This document shows, piece by piece, positions 14,094 to 21,584 of a stretch of DNA of 37,343 nucleotides (positions within the stretch are counted from its first letter, which is position 1; every line of letters begins with the position of its first letter). A program made the position numbers and the translations under genes. The notes under the pieces are model-generated. The model made no database searches and was not told the origin of the DNA. It worked only from the letters and a program-made list of their open reading frames with translations. Source of the stretch: CAZEPT01 sp964626965. GTDB lineage: Bacteria; Patescibacteriota; Minisyncoccia; Phycocordibacterales; UBA9973. The stretch spans positions 1 through 37,343 of the forward strand of contig CAZVHB010000008.1 in the NCBI GenBank assembly GCA_964626965.1, given 5' to 3'.

Positions 14094-16760
14094 TTATAAT
14101 TGGGTTAAGAGTGCTCTCACTTTAATGCTGTCAGGGACTGTTCCATTGTTAGGTGTGTATCGTATGTATGTTGTTTCGTTGGCTTTGTCTGTATCATTGT
14201 ATGAACTCCACGCAGCACCATCATTTGTAGATTTCTCCCAAATTCCAGAAGTAGGGGTATCTGTATCGTCAGAAAAGATTTCTGAACCATTTTCCGCATT
14301 AAAGAGTTGTATTTTAAGATCTGGAACCGCTGAACCAAAAGCTGTCGAAAATCGCCATGCAAATATCTTACTTGAAACTGAAGACTGACCAACAGAAGGT
14401 TGGTAATGACTATCTGTCGTATTATCTTCATACGTACAGCAAATGTTGTAGACTCTATTAGGAATACATAAAGCACCAATAGTTCTAAATTCAATGGCGA
14501 ATTGGATTTCAGTTCCAACTGCACCAGTAGAGATATCACCAGTTGGATCAACCAACACCCATACTCCTGTATTATCGGCAATATCTACTGTTCTGTAGTA
14601 AATACGAAGTGGTTCTGTTGGCATCGTTAAACCAGCATCACCTAAATAGTCTGCATTATTTACATATACTTTTGAAAGTTTTACCGCGTTCGGTGTAGGC
14701 ATCGATGGGGTAATTAATCTTTGATTCACTGCTCCGTCGGCATACTGCCAGTCTGCGCCCAATGGTACTGCATACATGATGTTTGTTGTTGATGCTGTTC
14801 CTGTTCTTGCGAGATAAACCAATCCTGATTGCGACCACACAGAGAGTATTGCTCCTTGTGGACTTGGATGAGGTGTAGAATTAGAATCTGCTGTACTTTG
14901 GTCTTGTTGTCCAGTATCTGCGAGAAAGATGTGATCAAAAGGGTAAGATCCTGATGCATCATATTTCGTTATATACGCACGACGATGTGCAGTTGTGGCA
15001 CCAGCTCCTGTTGAAGTAATAATTAGTCTATCTATTTGATCGGCGATCTCGACTCCAGTAAGTAAACTAGATAACGTGTATGTACTCGATCCACCAGGTG
15101 CAACCTCTGTCATAGAATCAGACACCCATGTTGTACTCCCTTGAGTAATTTGAGAAAGTGGAGCTCGATGAATACGAATCGTCGCTGCAAAATAGAGACA
15201 TTTTACCCCTGCACCCGGACCATGAGCAAGTGTTCCAATTCTTCCATTATTTGTCTGAGAAACCGTACCAGCTACAGTTTGCGTACCAGTAGTGAGTACC
15301 CATGCTCCTACAGCTTTTCCTCCTTGAACACCACCAAGCGTCGTAAGATCTGCTCTGAAATTATACTTATATACTTGCGGTGTTGTAGCAGCTTGAAGCT
15401 CAATGACATATGCGTACTGTTCGGTCCAACTCACTCGATCGTCTAATGCCAATCCGCATGAGATACCGTTTCCGCCAACAATAACGTAACTTGAGCCACC
15501 AGGTACCGTAGTTGATGAAGATATCGTTAGCCCTGTCGTTGAACCAACTGCAGTTATCGTAAACCAATCTGTAATAACACTTGGATTTGTGGAACCAAAA
15601 CCAATCTTACAGCCCAAATACAGCGCAGCTGTCCACGCAGTACCTACGCCTGTTACAGCGGTAGTTCCTGGTACGGTTACTGTTCCAGTGGTATAGACTG
15701 CATCTAAGTCAACCAAGCTGTAGACTGCTTTTGTATTATCAGTGGTAGCAGCAGCTAATATTGTTGTACCTCCCACAGCAAAATCGTCATAAGACAATCC
15801 ATTAACAAGTGTCAATCCACCTGCTGCAATAACCACAGATGTGGTTGCAGTTAATACTTTGAAATCTTCAATTACATACGCGGTCCCTGCACTAATTGTT
15901 ATGTTTGTCGCAACACCACCCGTACCGATAGCAGTCACATTGTCTTGCAAAGTGAGTGATGTGTCTGAACCAACAGCATTTATATAGTACCAAGTAGCAA
16001 TCTGGGTCGGATCAGTACTCCCAAACCCAATACGTGACCCAACTGCCATACGAGATGCTGACCATGCAGTACCAGAACCAGTCACCGTTGCACCAGAAAC
16101 CTCAACTGTACCGGTCGTGTACGTATCATAGACAACTCTCATTCCACGGATTGTTTGGTTACCACCCCCAGTTGGGTATGTTATTGTAATAAAACCACGC
16201 CACGTAAAAAGAGAATTTAATCTATTAAATTCAAAACAAGAAATACGTCGAGTGGTGGTCACTGCAGCAATATCAGCTAGAAAAACCCAATCTTTTTTTA
16301 CTTCTTTATTAATGACAAAAGCAGTCCCTGCGGATAGAGTACCAGCACTACTCGTGAGTGTCAGAGAAGTTGCTGAGGGAATAGTTGCAATAGTATACCA
16401 TGTTGTTATCTCTGCACTATTTGTTGACCCAAAACCAATTCGGGCTCCTATGGGAACACCATTAGTGAGCCAACTAGTACCACTACCAGTCACAGCAGTA
16501 CCAGCTACTTCAACGGTCCCAGTAGAATAAAACCCATCTTTATTAATCCATGAAATCACATGAGGGTACGTAGACGGGATGACGGTACTTGTTTCAGCCG
16601 GCCTTGCTACGCCAAGTTTCGCTGGACCTGCAAAATTATCTACTGAGGTCACACCAGTATATTGTTCAATCAAATCTCCTAAAATAGTTTTAGTCGAATC
16701 GTATGAAGTATATGGTGTGGTAAGTCCAGTGAATATATGTTCTATTGCTCTTTTTGCCAT
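14094..16760 (-). CDS. Large beta-rich repeat protein with phage-virion-like modules
   Basis: An 888-residue protein, rich in Thr/Ser/Gly/Ala. Three copies of a 70-80-residue module occur at about 80-150, 216-297 and 358-427. Each has the form TGTVxVxGxxVTGxGTxW, then IGFGSTxxxxITxWYxI, xVxSxTxLTL and a closing SAGTAYVI-like strand. I recall this VTGSGTxW module from phage tail and other virion proteins. The C-terminal 450 residues contain further beta repeats, with a propeller-like impression around 450-700 and an Ig-like end. There is no signal peptide, membrane helix or RR motif. It starts 12 bases after the Tat-signal gene, so it may leave the cell in complex with that protein. Surface fibre or adhesin is plausible; the function is not known. 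Confidence 0.82.
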   Translation of the reverse strand: MAKRAIEHIFTGLTTPYTSYDSTKTILGDLIEQYTGVTSVDNFAGPAKLGVARPAETSTVIPSTYPHVISWINKDGFYSTGTVEVAGTAVTGSGTSWLTNGVPIGARIGFGSTNSAEITTWYTIATIPSATSLTLTSSAGTLSAGTAFVINKEVKKDWVFLADIAAVTTTRRISCFEFNRLNSLFTWRGFITITYPTGGGNQTIRGMRVVYDTYTTGTVEVSGATVTGSGTAWSASRMAVGSRIGFGSTDPTQIATWYYINAVGSDTSLTLQDNVTAIGTGGVATNITISAGTAYVIEDFKVLTATTSVVIAAGGLTLVNGLSYDDFAVGGTTILAAATTDNTKAVYSLVDLDAVYTTGTVTVPGTTAVTGVGTAWTAALYLGCKIGFGSTNPSVITDWFTITAVGSTTGLTISSSTTVPGGSSYVIVGGNGISCGLALDDRVSWTEQYAYVIELQAATTPQVYKYNFRADLTTLGGVQGGKAVGAWVLTTGTQTVAGTVSQTNNGRIGTLAHGPGAGVKCLYFAATIRIHRAPLSQITQGSTTWVSDSMTEVAPGGSSTYTLSSLLTGVEIADQIDRLIITSTGAGATTAHRRAYITKYDASGSYPFDHIFLADTGQQDQSTADSNSTPHPSPQGAILSVWSQSGLVYLARTGTASTTNIMYAVPLGADWQYADGAVNQRLITPSMPTPNAVKLSKVYVNNADYLGDAGLTMPTEPLRIYYRTVDIADNTGVWVLVDPTGDISTGAVGTEIQFAIEFRTIGALCIPNRVYNICCTYEDNTTDSHYQPSVGQSSVSSKIFAWRFSTAFGSAVPDLKIQLFNAENGSEIFSDDTDTPTSGIWEKSTNDGAAWSSYNDTDKANETTYIRYTPNNGTVPDSIKVRALLTQL
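15480..16523 (-). repeat. Three VTGSGTxW-type modules within the 888-residue protein
   Basis: The coding segments are about 16311-16523, 15870-16115 and 15480-15689. Each contains GTV-x-V, VTGxGTxW, IGFGSTxP and a TSLTL-like strand. Spacing between modules is uneven, with unrelated beta sequence in between. Confidence 0.8.
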
Positions 16761-16771
16761 AATAAAAAAAA

Positions 16772-17413
16772 TTAAACTTCTAAATAATCGATATTAATCT
16801 GAATTGTTGTTGTTCCAACTATTACACAGTATAACACTTCATCAACACCTCCCTCAATATAATTTGGATGATTGTTGGCTCCATAGAGACCGCCTGTTTT
16901 AGGTGAAATATATTTTTCATGATCAGCACCTCCTGAGGTAAAACGAAATGATACAGAGGTTGCATCAGCTGAGAGTGAAAAACGTGATGCATAGACACGT
17001 ATTTTTTTACCTGATGCAGGAGTATGGACATTTCCAGAAACAGAGAGATTTAAAGAAAGTTTGGAAACATTTTGACCACGGACAATTGCACTGAGTGTTT
17101 CTTCTGTTGCTGGGTTAATCCTTGTATTGGAATCATCTTTAATCCCAACAACATTAGATGTCGGGGCACCTCCTGAGACATACGCACGAGCTTCTTTTGG
17201 AAACAATGTTGACGCAACAACACCAAGGCCGGTGATTCCTGCAATTTTCAAAAACAACCTCCTACTAGAGTCAATCGAATTCGCATGATCTTCTGCACCT
17301 GAACTTTTTTTCTGCCTCAGCCTACTATGAGTCCCAGAAAAAGCATCTTTTTTCTTTTTAGATGAAATTGATTTAGATACAATTAATTCAGTAGATTTTT
17401 GTTTACTCAGCAT
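16772..17413 (-). CDS. Twin-arginine-signal exported protein, first gene of the Tat operon
   Basis: A 213-residue protein. A long basic n-region (1-49) leads to SRRLFLK (50-56), an excellent match to the S-R-R-x-F-L-K Tat consensus. A moderately hydrophobic h-region (57-70) and a KEARA cleavage-like site (73-77) follow. After this comes VVGIKDDSNTRINPATEETL (89-107), a block I recall in phage structural proteins. The final beta-rich domain (about 115-213) contains SLNLSVSG, RVYASRFSLSADATSVSFRF and GGLYGANNHPNYIEGG. Tat exports folded proteins, so this is presumably folded or complexed before export. TatC and two TatA copies are encoded downstream in the same operon. The gene sits 15 bases after a TTGCAT-N17-TATTAT promoter. 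Confidence 0.88.
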   Translation of the reverse strand: MLSKQKSTELIVSKSISSKKKKDAFSGTHSRLRQKKSSGAEDHANSIDSSRRLFLKIAGITGLGVVASTLFPKEARAYVSGGAPTSNVVGIKDDSNTRINPATEETLSAIVRGQNVSKLSLNLSVSGNVHTPASGKKIRVYASRFSLSADATSVSFRFTSGGADHEKYISPKTGGLYGANNHPNYIEGGVDEVLYCVIVGTTTIQINIDYLEV

Positions 17414-17428
17414 AACACGTCTAAGTAA

Positions 17429-17457
17429 ATAATACCTTTATAAAAATATTTATGCAA
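17429..17457 (-). promoter_or_regulatory. Promoter of the Tat-cohesin operon
   Basis: The minus strand reads TTGCAT (17452-17457), a 17-base spacer ending in AGG, then TATTAT (17429-17434). The ATG is 15 bases downstream, giving a predicted leader of about eight bases. Confidence 0.7.
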
Positions 17458-17463
17458 TAAAAA

Positions 17464-17500
17464 AATCGATTACTGTGCATAAATCGATTCTTTTTTTTAT
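17464..17500 (-). terminator. Terminator of the 101-residue gene
   Basis: AATCGAT (17464-17470) and ATCGATT (17483-17489) form a stem, with A-rich and T-rich flanks on both sides. It separates the small upstream gene from the Tat operon promoter. Confidence 0.65.
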
Positions 17501-17502
17501 TT

Positions 17503-17808
17503 TTATTTCATTCCTTGCATAAGCTGAAACAGAGGCATGAGTTCTTCCTGATATTTTGCAACTTCATGTTTGTATTTCATCATCACACCCATCTGAGCCA
17601 TAGTTGCATCCATACCATTTTTGATTTTCTCTTCAGTTTCTTTCTGAATCTTCTCAAAAAGACTTTTGAGCTCTTTATTTTCTTCTAATTTTTTAAACTG
17701 TTGCATTAATTCTGGGTGTTCATCCATTTGTTTTGCAATCGCTTCTGCTTGCTCCCCTGACATCCCTTTAAACTTAAGGGCTTGTTTCATTAAAAATTTC
17801 TTTAACAT
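17503..17808 (-). CDS. Small helical protein, STI1-like segment
   Basis: A 101-residue, charged, all-helical protein. GMSGEQAEAIAKQMDEHPELMQQFKKLEE resembles the UBA/STI1-type helical hairpins of co-chaperone-like proteins. The second half is a Met-rich coiled-coil-prone helix (MDATMAQMGVMMKYKHEVAKYQEEL). It has no signal peptide or strong membrane helix. It has its own extended -10 promoter six bases before ATG and its own terminator, so it is not part of the Tat operon. Function unknown. Confidence 0.75.
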   Translation of the reverse strand: MLKKFLMKQALKFKGMSGEQAEAIAKQMDEHPELMQQFKKLEENKELKSLFEKIQKETEEKIKNGMDATMAQMGVMMKYKHEVAKYQEELMPLFQLMQGMK

Positions 17809-17814
17809 AGTGAG

Positions 17815-17823
17815 AGTATAGCA
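17815..17823 (-). promoter_or_regulatory. Extended -10 promoter of the 101-residue gene (leaderless)
   Basis: The minus strand reads TGCTATACT, then six bases, then ATG. Confidence 0.65.
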
Positions 17824-17846
17824 CGAAGGAGGGCGAGTAAGCTATT

Positions 17847-17875
17847 TTTACTTTTTTAATTCACTATGGTATTAT
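17847..17875 (+). promoter_or_regulatory. Promoter of the secreted beta-strand protein gene
   Basis: TTTACT (17847-17852), a 17-base spacer ending in TGG, then TATTAT (17870-17875), which is also an extended -10. A leader of about 40 A/T-rich bases follows. Confidence 0.55.
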
Positions 17876-17923
17876 TATTACAAATAAAAATTCATTTAAA
17901 AAAAACTCAAAAAATATACTCCT

Positions 17924-18598
17924 ATGAAAAAAATTACTCCCCTTACTCTGGCTTTTCTTTGTTGTGTTTTTTTGAGTAAAAAAAGCACCTGTCAAAAATT
18001 TGACTTTCAACTGAGATACTCTCACGAACTACACGGGCCCTACTTTCGAGGCAATGTAGAGATCCCACTTTCAAAAAAAATCACACTCTGTGGAGGTGTC
18101 TCCAAAGACGCCATTGAGATGATAGACATCACTAATAAATACCAACTATTCAAAACTATTCAGATTGAAATTGGTGTTGGATACCACAAACAGAACAATG
18201 TCCACTTGATCTACGGCCTGAGCGCTGAATTTCAAACAAAAAAAATTCATTTCACTGGGTATGCTCGCGGGTATCTTGACCACAAGAGTCTCTATTCTTC
18301 TGAGGCAGAGATTTTCTATAAAACTAAACCCAAAGCCAGATCATGGCTTGGTTGTATCTGGGATATCGAGTATGGTAAATACTTTGAGCCATGGAGAGAG
18401 GTTACTCAAACCACACCCCTCCAAACAGAAGGATTACTGCTAGGTGGTTTAACCTGGAAATATCACGCAAGTGAACAAATCCACATTAATCTGTTTTACA
18501 TGGTTGGTAGCCAAACAATCAACCATGAAACACATCCTACCTACAAAGCAGGAATAGCACTGAATATTAATTTAAATCGAGAGAAGCATCATCACTGA
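17924..18598 (+). CDS. Secreted protein with beta-barrel-like strand pattern
   Basis: A 224-residue protein with an N-terminal signal peptide (about 1-22, MKKITPLTLAFLCCVFLS). The rest shows many alternating amphipathic strands, for example KFDFQLRYSHELHG, IQIEIGVGYHKQNNVHLIYGLSAEFQ, IHFTGYARGYLDH and YKAGIALNINLN. This is the pattern of small outer-membrane beta-barrels. Parcubacteria are generally described as lacking a typical outer membrane, so either the resemblance is misleading, the protein is a secreted beta-sandwich, or the gene was acquired. I find no specific family. It is a monocistronic unit between a promoter and a terminator that overlaps the stop codon. Confidence 0.7.
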   Translation: MKKITPLTLAFLCCVFLSKKSTCQKFDFQLRYSHELHGPYFRGNVEIPLSKKITLCGGVSKDAIEMIDITNKYQLFKTIQIEIGVGYHKQNNVHLIYGLSAEFQTKKIHFTGYARGYLDHKSLYSSEAEIFYKTKPKARSWLGCIWDIEYGKYFEPWREVTQTTPLQTEGLLLGGLTWKYHASEQIHINLFYMVGSQTINHETHPTYKAGIALNINLNREKHHH

Positions 18599-18610
18599 TG
18601 CTTTTTTTTA
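18584..18610 (+). terminator. Terminator overlapping the end of the beta-strand protein gene
   Basis: AAGCATCA and TGATGCTT form an eight-base-pair stem with a TCAC loop, followed by eight T residues. The TGA stop is inside the 3' arm. Confidence 0.85.
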
Positions 18611-19777
18611 TTTCAATTTTCTTTTAATTGATAATTTAAGAAAATGTTTGAAAGAAAGCGCAAAAAAGAAGAAACGCATATCTACCGCATAGCGGAGAAT
18701 CCATGGAAGGAGTCCTGTGAAAATATGACCACGTATACCGAGTATCCCAAAGTAATCACCGATCGGAATCACATAAATAGGTTTGCGTGGTGTATATATC
18801 TCGGGTGTTGTGTTTTTATTTTTTTGAATAATTGCTCTGGCAACATATGCCCCATCTTGTTCTGCAATTTGCGCAAGTCCAGAGAATTGTGTTTCCGCAT
18901 TATCACCAAGAACATACACGTCCGCAATACCTTGCACCTGAAGTGTTGCATCAACAATAACTTTTTTTCGAGGACTCAGCGAAAATGAGGTATTTTGTCT
19001 AATTAAATCTGATTGCATTGCCCCAGCAGACCAAAAAAACATATCAAAGGTATATGCGCCTTTATCTGTTGTCACTGTATCTTCATGCACTGCGGTAATC
19101 GTATTATTCAAAAGTAGTTCAACACCAATTTTTTGTAGGCGTGTAGTTGCACCTTTTTGAACAATTTCTGGAAGTTGTGGCAATACGGTCGGATCACGTT
19201 GAATTATCTTAATAATAAACTTCTCTCGAGGACAACGGTGTTTTTTCGCAAAACGATTAAAGAGCTCGGTAAGTTCACCAGAGAGCTCTACACCAGTCGG
19301 ACCAGCGCCCGCAATGATCACGGTAAATGGTTTATCTGACATCCCAACGATGTGCAGTTGCAATCTTTCAAGTAATTCATTTTTTGACTGAAGCATTTGA
19401 GGAAGCGATGTCACGTACTGCGCGTATTGACGGACACCAGAAATACCAAAATCAGTTGGTTGTGTTCCACTGGCGACAATGAGTATGTCATAGGGAACTA
19501 CTACCCCACTGTCAGTAACAACAGTCTTGGTGGTGGTATTAATAGAATCAGCTTTTTCCTGAACAACAGACACACCCACTGGTACCAGATAGCGCATCGG
19601 CACAAAGACCTCGAAAGGAATATGGTTGCTCATAATACGATACAATCCTGGATAGTATTCAAAGTACCCACTCGGAGAAATGAGTGTAATATTAAAAAGC
19701 TCACTTTCTGCTAATCTCTGCATTGCGGTGACACCAGCAAACCCAGCCCCAATAATCACTATTTTTTGTTTTTTCAT
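18608..19777 (-). CDS. FAD-dependent NADH dehydrogenase, type II (NDH-2-like)
   Basis: A 389-residue pyridine-nucleotide-disulfide-oxidoreductase-family protein. It has an N-terminal FAD-binding Rossmann motif GAGFAG (8-13), a second dinucleotide-binding motif GAGPTGVELSGEL (near 156-168) for NAD(P)H, and the FAD-contacting VLGDNAE. The C-terminal stretch, FTGLLPWILRYAVDMRFFFFAL, is aromatic and amphipathic and suits the membrane-binding end of NDH-2 enzymes. These pass electrons from NADH to quinone without pumping protons. In a fermentative CPR lineage the electron acceptor is unclear, and a sulfide:quinone-reductase-like role cannot be excluded. The gene is monocistronic and divergent from the ECF sigma gene. 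Confidence 0.87.
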   Translation of the reverse strand: MKKQKIVIIGAGFAGVTAMQRLAESELFNITLISPSGYFEYYPGLYRIMSNHIPFEVFVPMRYLVPVGVSVVQEKADSINTTTKTVVTDSGVVVPYDILIVASGTQPTDFGISGVRQYAQYVTSLPQMLQSKNELLERLQLHIVGMSDKPFTVIIAGAGPTGVELSGELTELFNRFAKKHRCPREKFIIKIIQRDPTVLPQLPEIVQKGATTRLQKIGVELLLNNTITAVHEDTVTTDKGAYTFDMFFWSAGAMQSDLIRQNTSFSLSPRKKVIVDATLQVQGIADVYVLGDNAETQFSGLAQIAEQDGAYVARAIIQKNKNTTPEIYTPRKPIYVIPIGDYFGILGIRGHIFTGLLPWILRYAVDMRFFFFALSFKHFLKLSIKRKLK

Positions 19778-19787
19778 ATACCTAGAG

Positions 19788-19817
19788 ATTATACCTCTAT
19801 TTTGAGAGTTTCTCCAA
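19788..19817 (-). promoter_or_regulatory. Promoter of the NDH-2-like gene
   Basis: The minus strand reads TTGGAG (19812-19817), 18-base spacer, TATAAT (19788-19793), with ATG ten bases later. The predicted leader is only about three or four bases. Confidence 0.65.
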
Positions 19818-19866
19818 AACCATAAAGATAGAGGACTGAATAGAAGTTGAAATCACACCAAAATAT

Positions 19867-19894
19867 TTGATTTTTATGTATTTTCAGCTACAAT
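19867..19894 (+). promoter_or_regulatory. Promoter of the ECF sigma operon
   Basis: TTGATT (19867-19872), 16-base spacer, TACAAT (19889-19894). A leader of about 55 bases precedes the ATG. It looks sigma70-like and not obviously autoregulated. Confidence 0.5.
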
Positions 19895-19955
19895 TAGACA
19901 TAGATTTCAAACAGCCTAAAAAGGTAATATTTTAGCTCTTTGCACGTCAATACAC

Positions 19956-20468
19956 ATGAGTAGTAATAACAATACATTTAAAGACGCATTCCTTGAATGG
20001 CACACACTATACAGTGATGCAATATTTCGTTTTTGCGCAATAAAAACATCTAAACGAGAGGTAGCTCTTGACTTAACTCAAGAAAGTTTCACAAAATTAT
20101 GGGAATATATCTCGAACGGAAATGATGTTTTGGAGCCAAAAGCACTCCTCTACCGAATAGCGACCAATCTGATTATTGACTACTACCGGAAGAAAAAAGC
20201 TGACTCACTCGACGTACTCACCCAAAATGGGTTTGACGTAGTCGACACGCCAGATATTTCCCCAGAGAGAAGATTTGAAATACAACAATTACACACAAGG
20301 ATTGATACATTAGCAGATAAATATAAAGATATTCTTATTATGAGATTTATAGACGATATGACAATTCCAGAAATTGCTGAAGTCTATAATGAACACGAAA
20401 ACACAATCTCAGTCAGAATACATCGAGCAGTAGAAAAATTAAGAAACACATACACAGAAAATGAATAA
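19956..20468 (+). CDS. ECF-type RNA polymerase sigma factor
   Basis: A 170-residue two-domain sigma factor. Region 2 covers about residues 15-90 (AIFRFCAIKTSKREVALDLTQESFTKLWEYI, ALLYRIATNLIIDYYRKKK), the -10-recognising part. Region 4 covers about 110-165 (LADKYKDILIMRFIDDMTIPEIAEVYNEHENTISVRIHRAVEKLR), a helix-turn-helix for the -35. There is no region 3, as in ECF sigmas. Its last eight bases overlap the start of a membrane protein gene, the usual place for a cognate anti-sigma factor. Its targets are unknown; the nearby surface-protein genes are candidates only by proximity. Confidence 0.92.
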   Translation: MSSNNNTFKDAFLEWHTLYSDAIFRFCAIKTSKREVALDLTQESFTKLWEYISNGNDVLEPKALLYRIATNLIIDYYRKKKADSLDVLTQNGFDVVDTPDISPERRFEIQQLHTRIDTLADKYKDILIMRFIDDMTIPEIAEVYNEHENTISVRIHRAVEKLRNTYTENE

Positions 20469-21540
20469 CGAATACGAGAAACAACTGAATACCCTGAAAG
20501 ACATCAAACTTTCAACCATAGAAAAAACCGAAATGCGGGATTCTTTGGTGCACTTTATTGCTGCACATCCATATGTACAAGCTTCTCCTGTATTACGATT
20601 CTTTACACGGGAAAAATTTATTCTTTCTCCATACAGTGGTATTTCTATGCATATCACAAAAGTACTCGCTTTTTCATTTATTGGACTACTCTTTACTGGA
20701 GGATCTCTTACTATGGCTTCAGCAAGCTCAATACCAGGTGAAATCCTCTACCCTATTAAAATCAACATTCAAGAACCTATCGAAGGAGCTGGAAAAACAA
20801 AACCAGCTGAAAAACTCGAGTGGCAAACTAAAAAACTTGGGCGACGTCTGACTGAAATTCAAAAACTTTCAGAAAAGAAAGATATCACCAAAGAAGAAGT
20901 AGTTATTGCACAAGCAGTTCTACAAGAGCATGTAAAAGACCTTACTGATACAATCAACACACTTAAAGAAGATGGTACTACAGGAGGGTTAATTTTATCT
21001 GGTTCAGCCGAACTACTTTCTCTTTCTGAAACACTCAGCACAACTCAAGGAGTTTCAATTGATGCAGTAACAACAGACACCACCACAGACACGGATGGAA
21101 CCACTTCAACACAACAAACAGATACTACTAACACTGTTGATACTACCAGTACACATACTACGACTACAAAAACAGAAACTGCTGATATTAGTACTATTAC
21201 TGACATGACAGGACAAAAAGAACTCAAGGATATCCTTTCTCATGAAGTAGATAAGCAAATCATCGATATTAAAAAGACCGTTGAGACAGTTGCACAAGAT
21301 ACCGAAAAGACAGATGTAAGTGACACAGAAGCGCAAACAGATACAGATCAGAAAGTAACGACAGAAAAAAAAGACACGCTCCCGGAGACACTTATTCAAC
21401 AAGAAAGAGACACTCTTCATAATACTGTCGGTGCCTCACTCACACAACAAACAGTACTCAGTAGAACAAAAGGAGAAGAAAGGAAAAACGATTCAATCTA
21501 TACAATCATTAAGAAAACTGTAACGCCAAACAAGCAATAA
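20461..21540 (+). CDS. Membrane protein with DUF5667-like region, probable anti-sigma partner
   Basis: A 359-residue protein overlapping the ECF sigma gene by eight bases. Residues 1-60 are cytoplasmic and helical. One transmembrane helix spans about 64-85 (ITKVLAFSFIGLLFTGGSL). Outside the membrane, SSIPGEILYPIKINIQEPIEGA and a helical Glu/Lys segment (about 90-170) match the DUF5667 pattern I know from CPR and actinobacterial proteins. Residues 195-320 are a Thr/Asp/Glu-rich low-complexity extension. I infer that the N-terminal part restrains the sigma factor. No classical zinc anti-sigma HxxxCxxC motif is present. Confidence 0.78.
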   Translation: MNNEYEKQLNTLKDIKLSTIEKTEMRDSLVHFIAAHPYVQASPVLRFFTREKFILSPYSGISMHITKVLAFSFIGLLFTGGSLTMASASSIPGEILYPIKINIQEPIEGAGKTKPAEKLEWQTKKLGRRLTEIQKLSEKKDITKEEVVIAQAVLQEHVKDLTDTINTLKEDGTTGGLILSGSAELLSLSETLSTTQGVSIDAVTTDTTTDTDGTTSTQQTDTTNTVDTTSTHTTTTKTETADISTITDMTGQKELKDILSHEVDKQIIDIKKTVETVAQDTEKTDVSDTEAQTDTDQKVTTEKKDTLPETLIQQERDTLHNTVGASLTQQTVLSRTKGEERKNDSIYTIIKKTVTPNKQ

Positions 21541-21551
21541 TACTGAGAACT

Positions 21552-21584
21552 AAAAATAACTCACACTGTGGGTTATTTTTTTAT
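21552..21584. terminator. Terminator between the sigma operon and the lamin-tail gene
   Basis: AAAATAACTCAC pairs with GTGGGTTATTTT (one G-T wobble) around a three-base loop, followed by seven T residues on the plus strand and A-rich sequence on the other side. It may serve both convergent units. Confidence 0.8.

Noticed and set aside
7065..17413. Integrated prophage reading of the phage-like proteins
   Set aside because: No integrase, terminase, capsid, portal or lysis gene is present. The modules occur with signal peptides and a secretion system.
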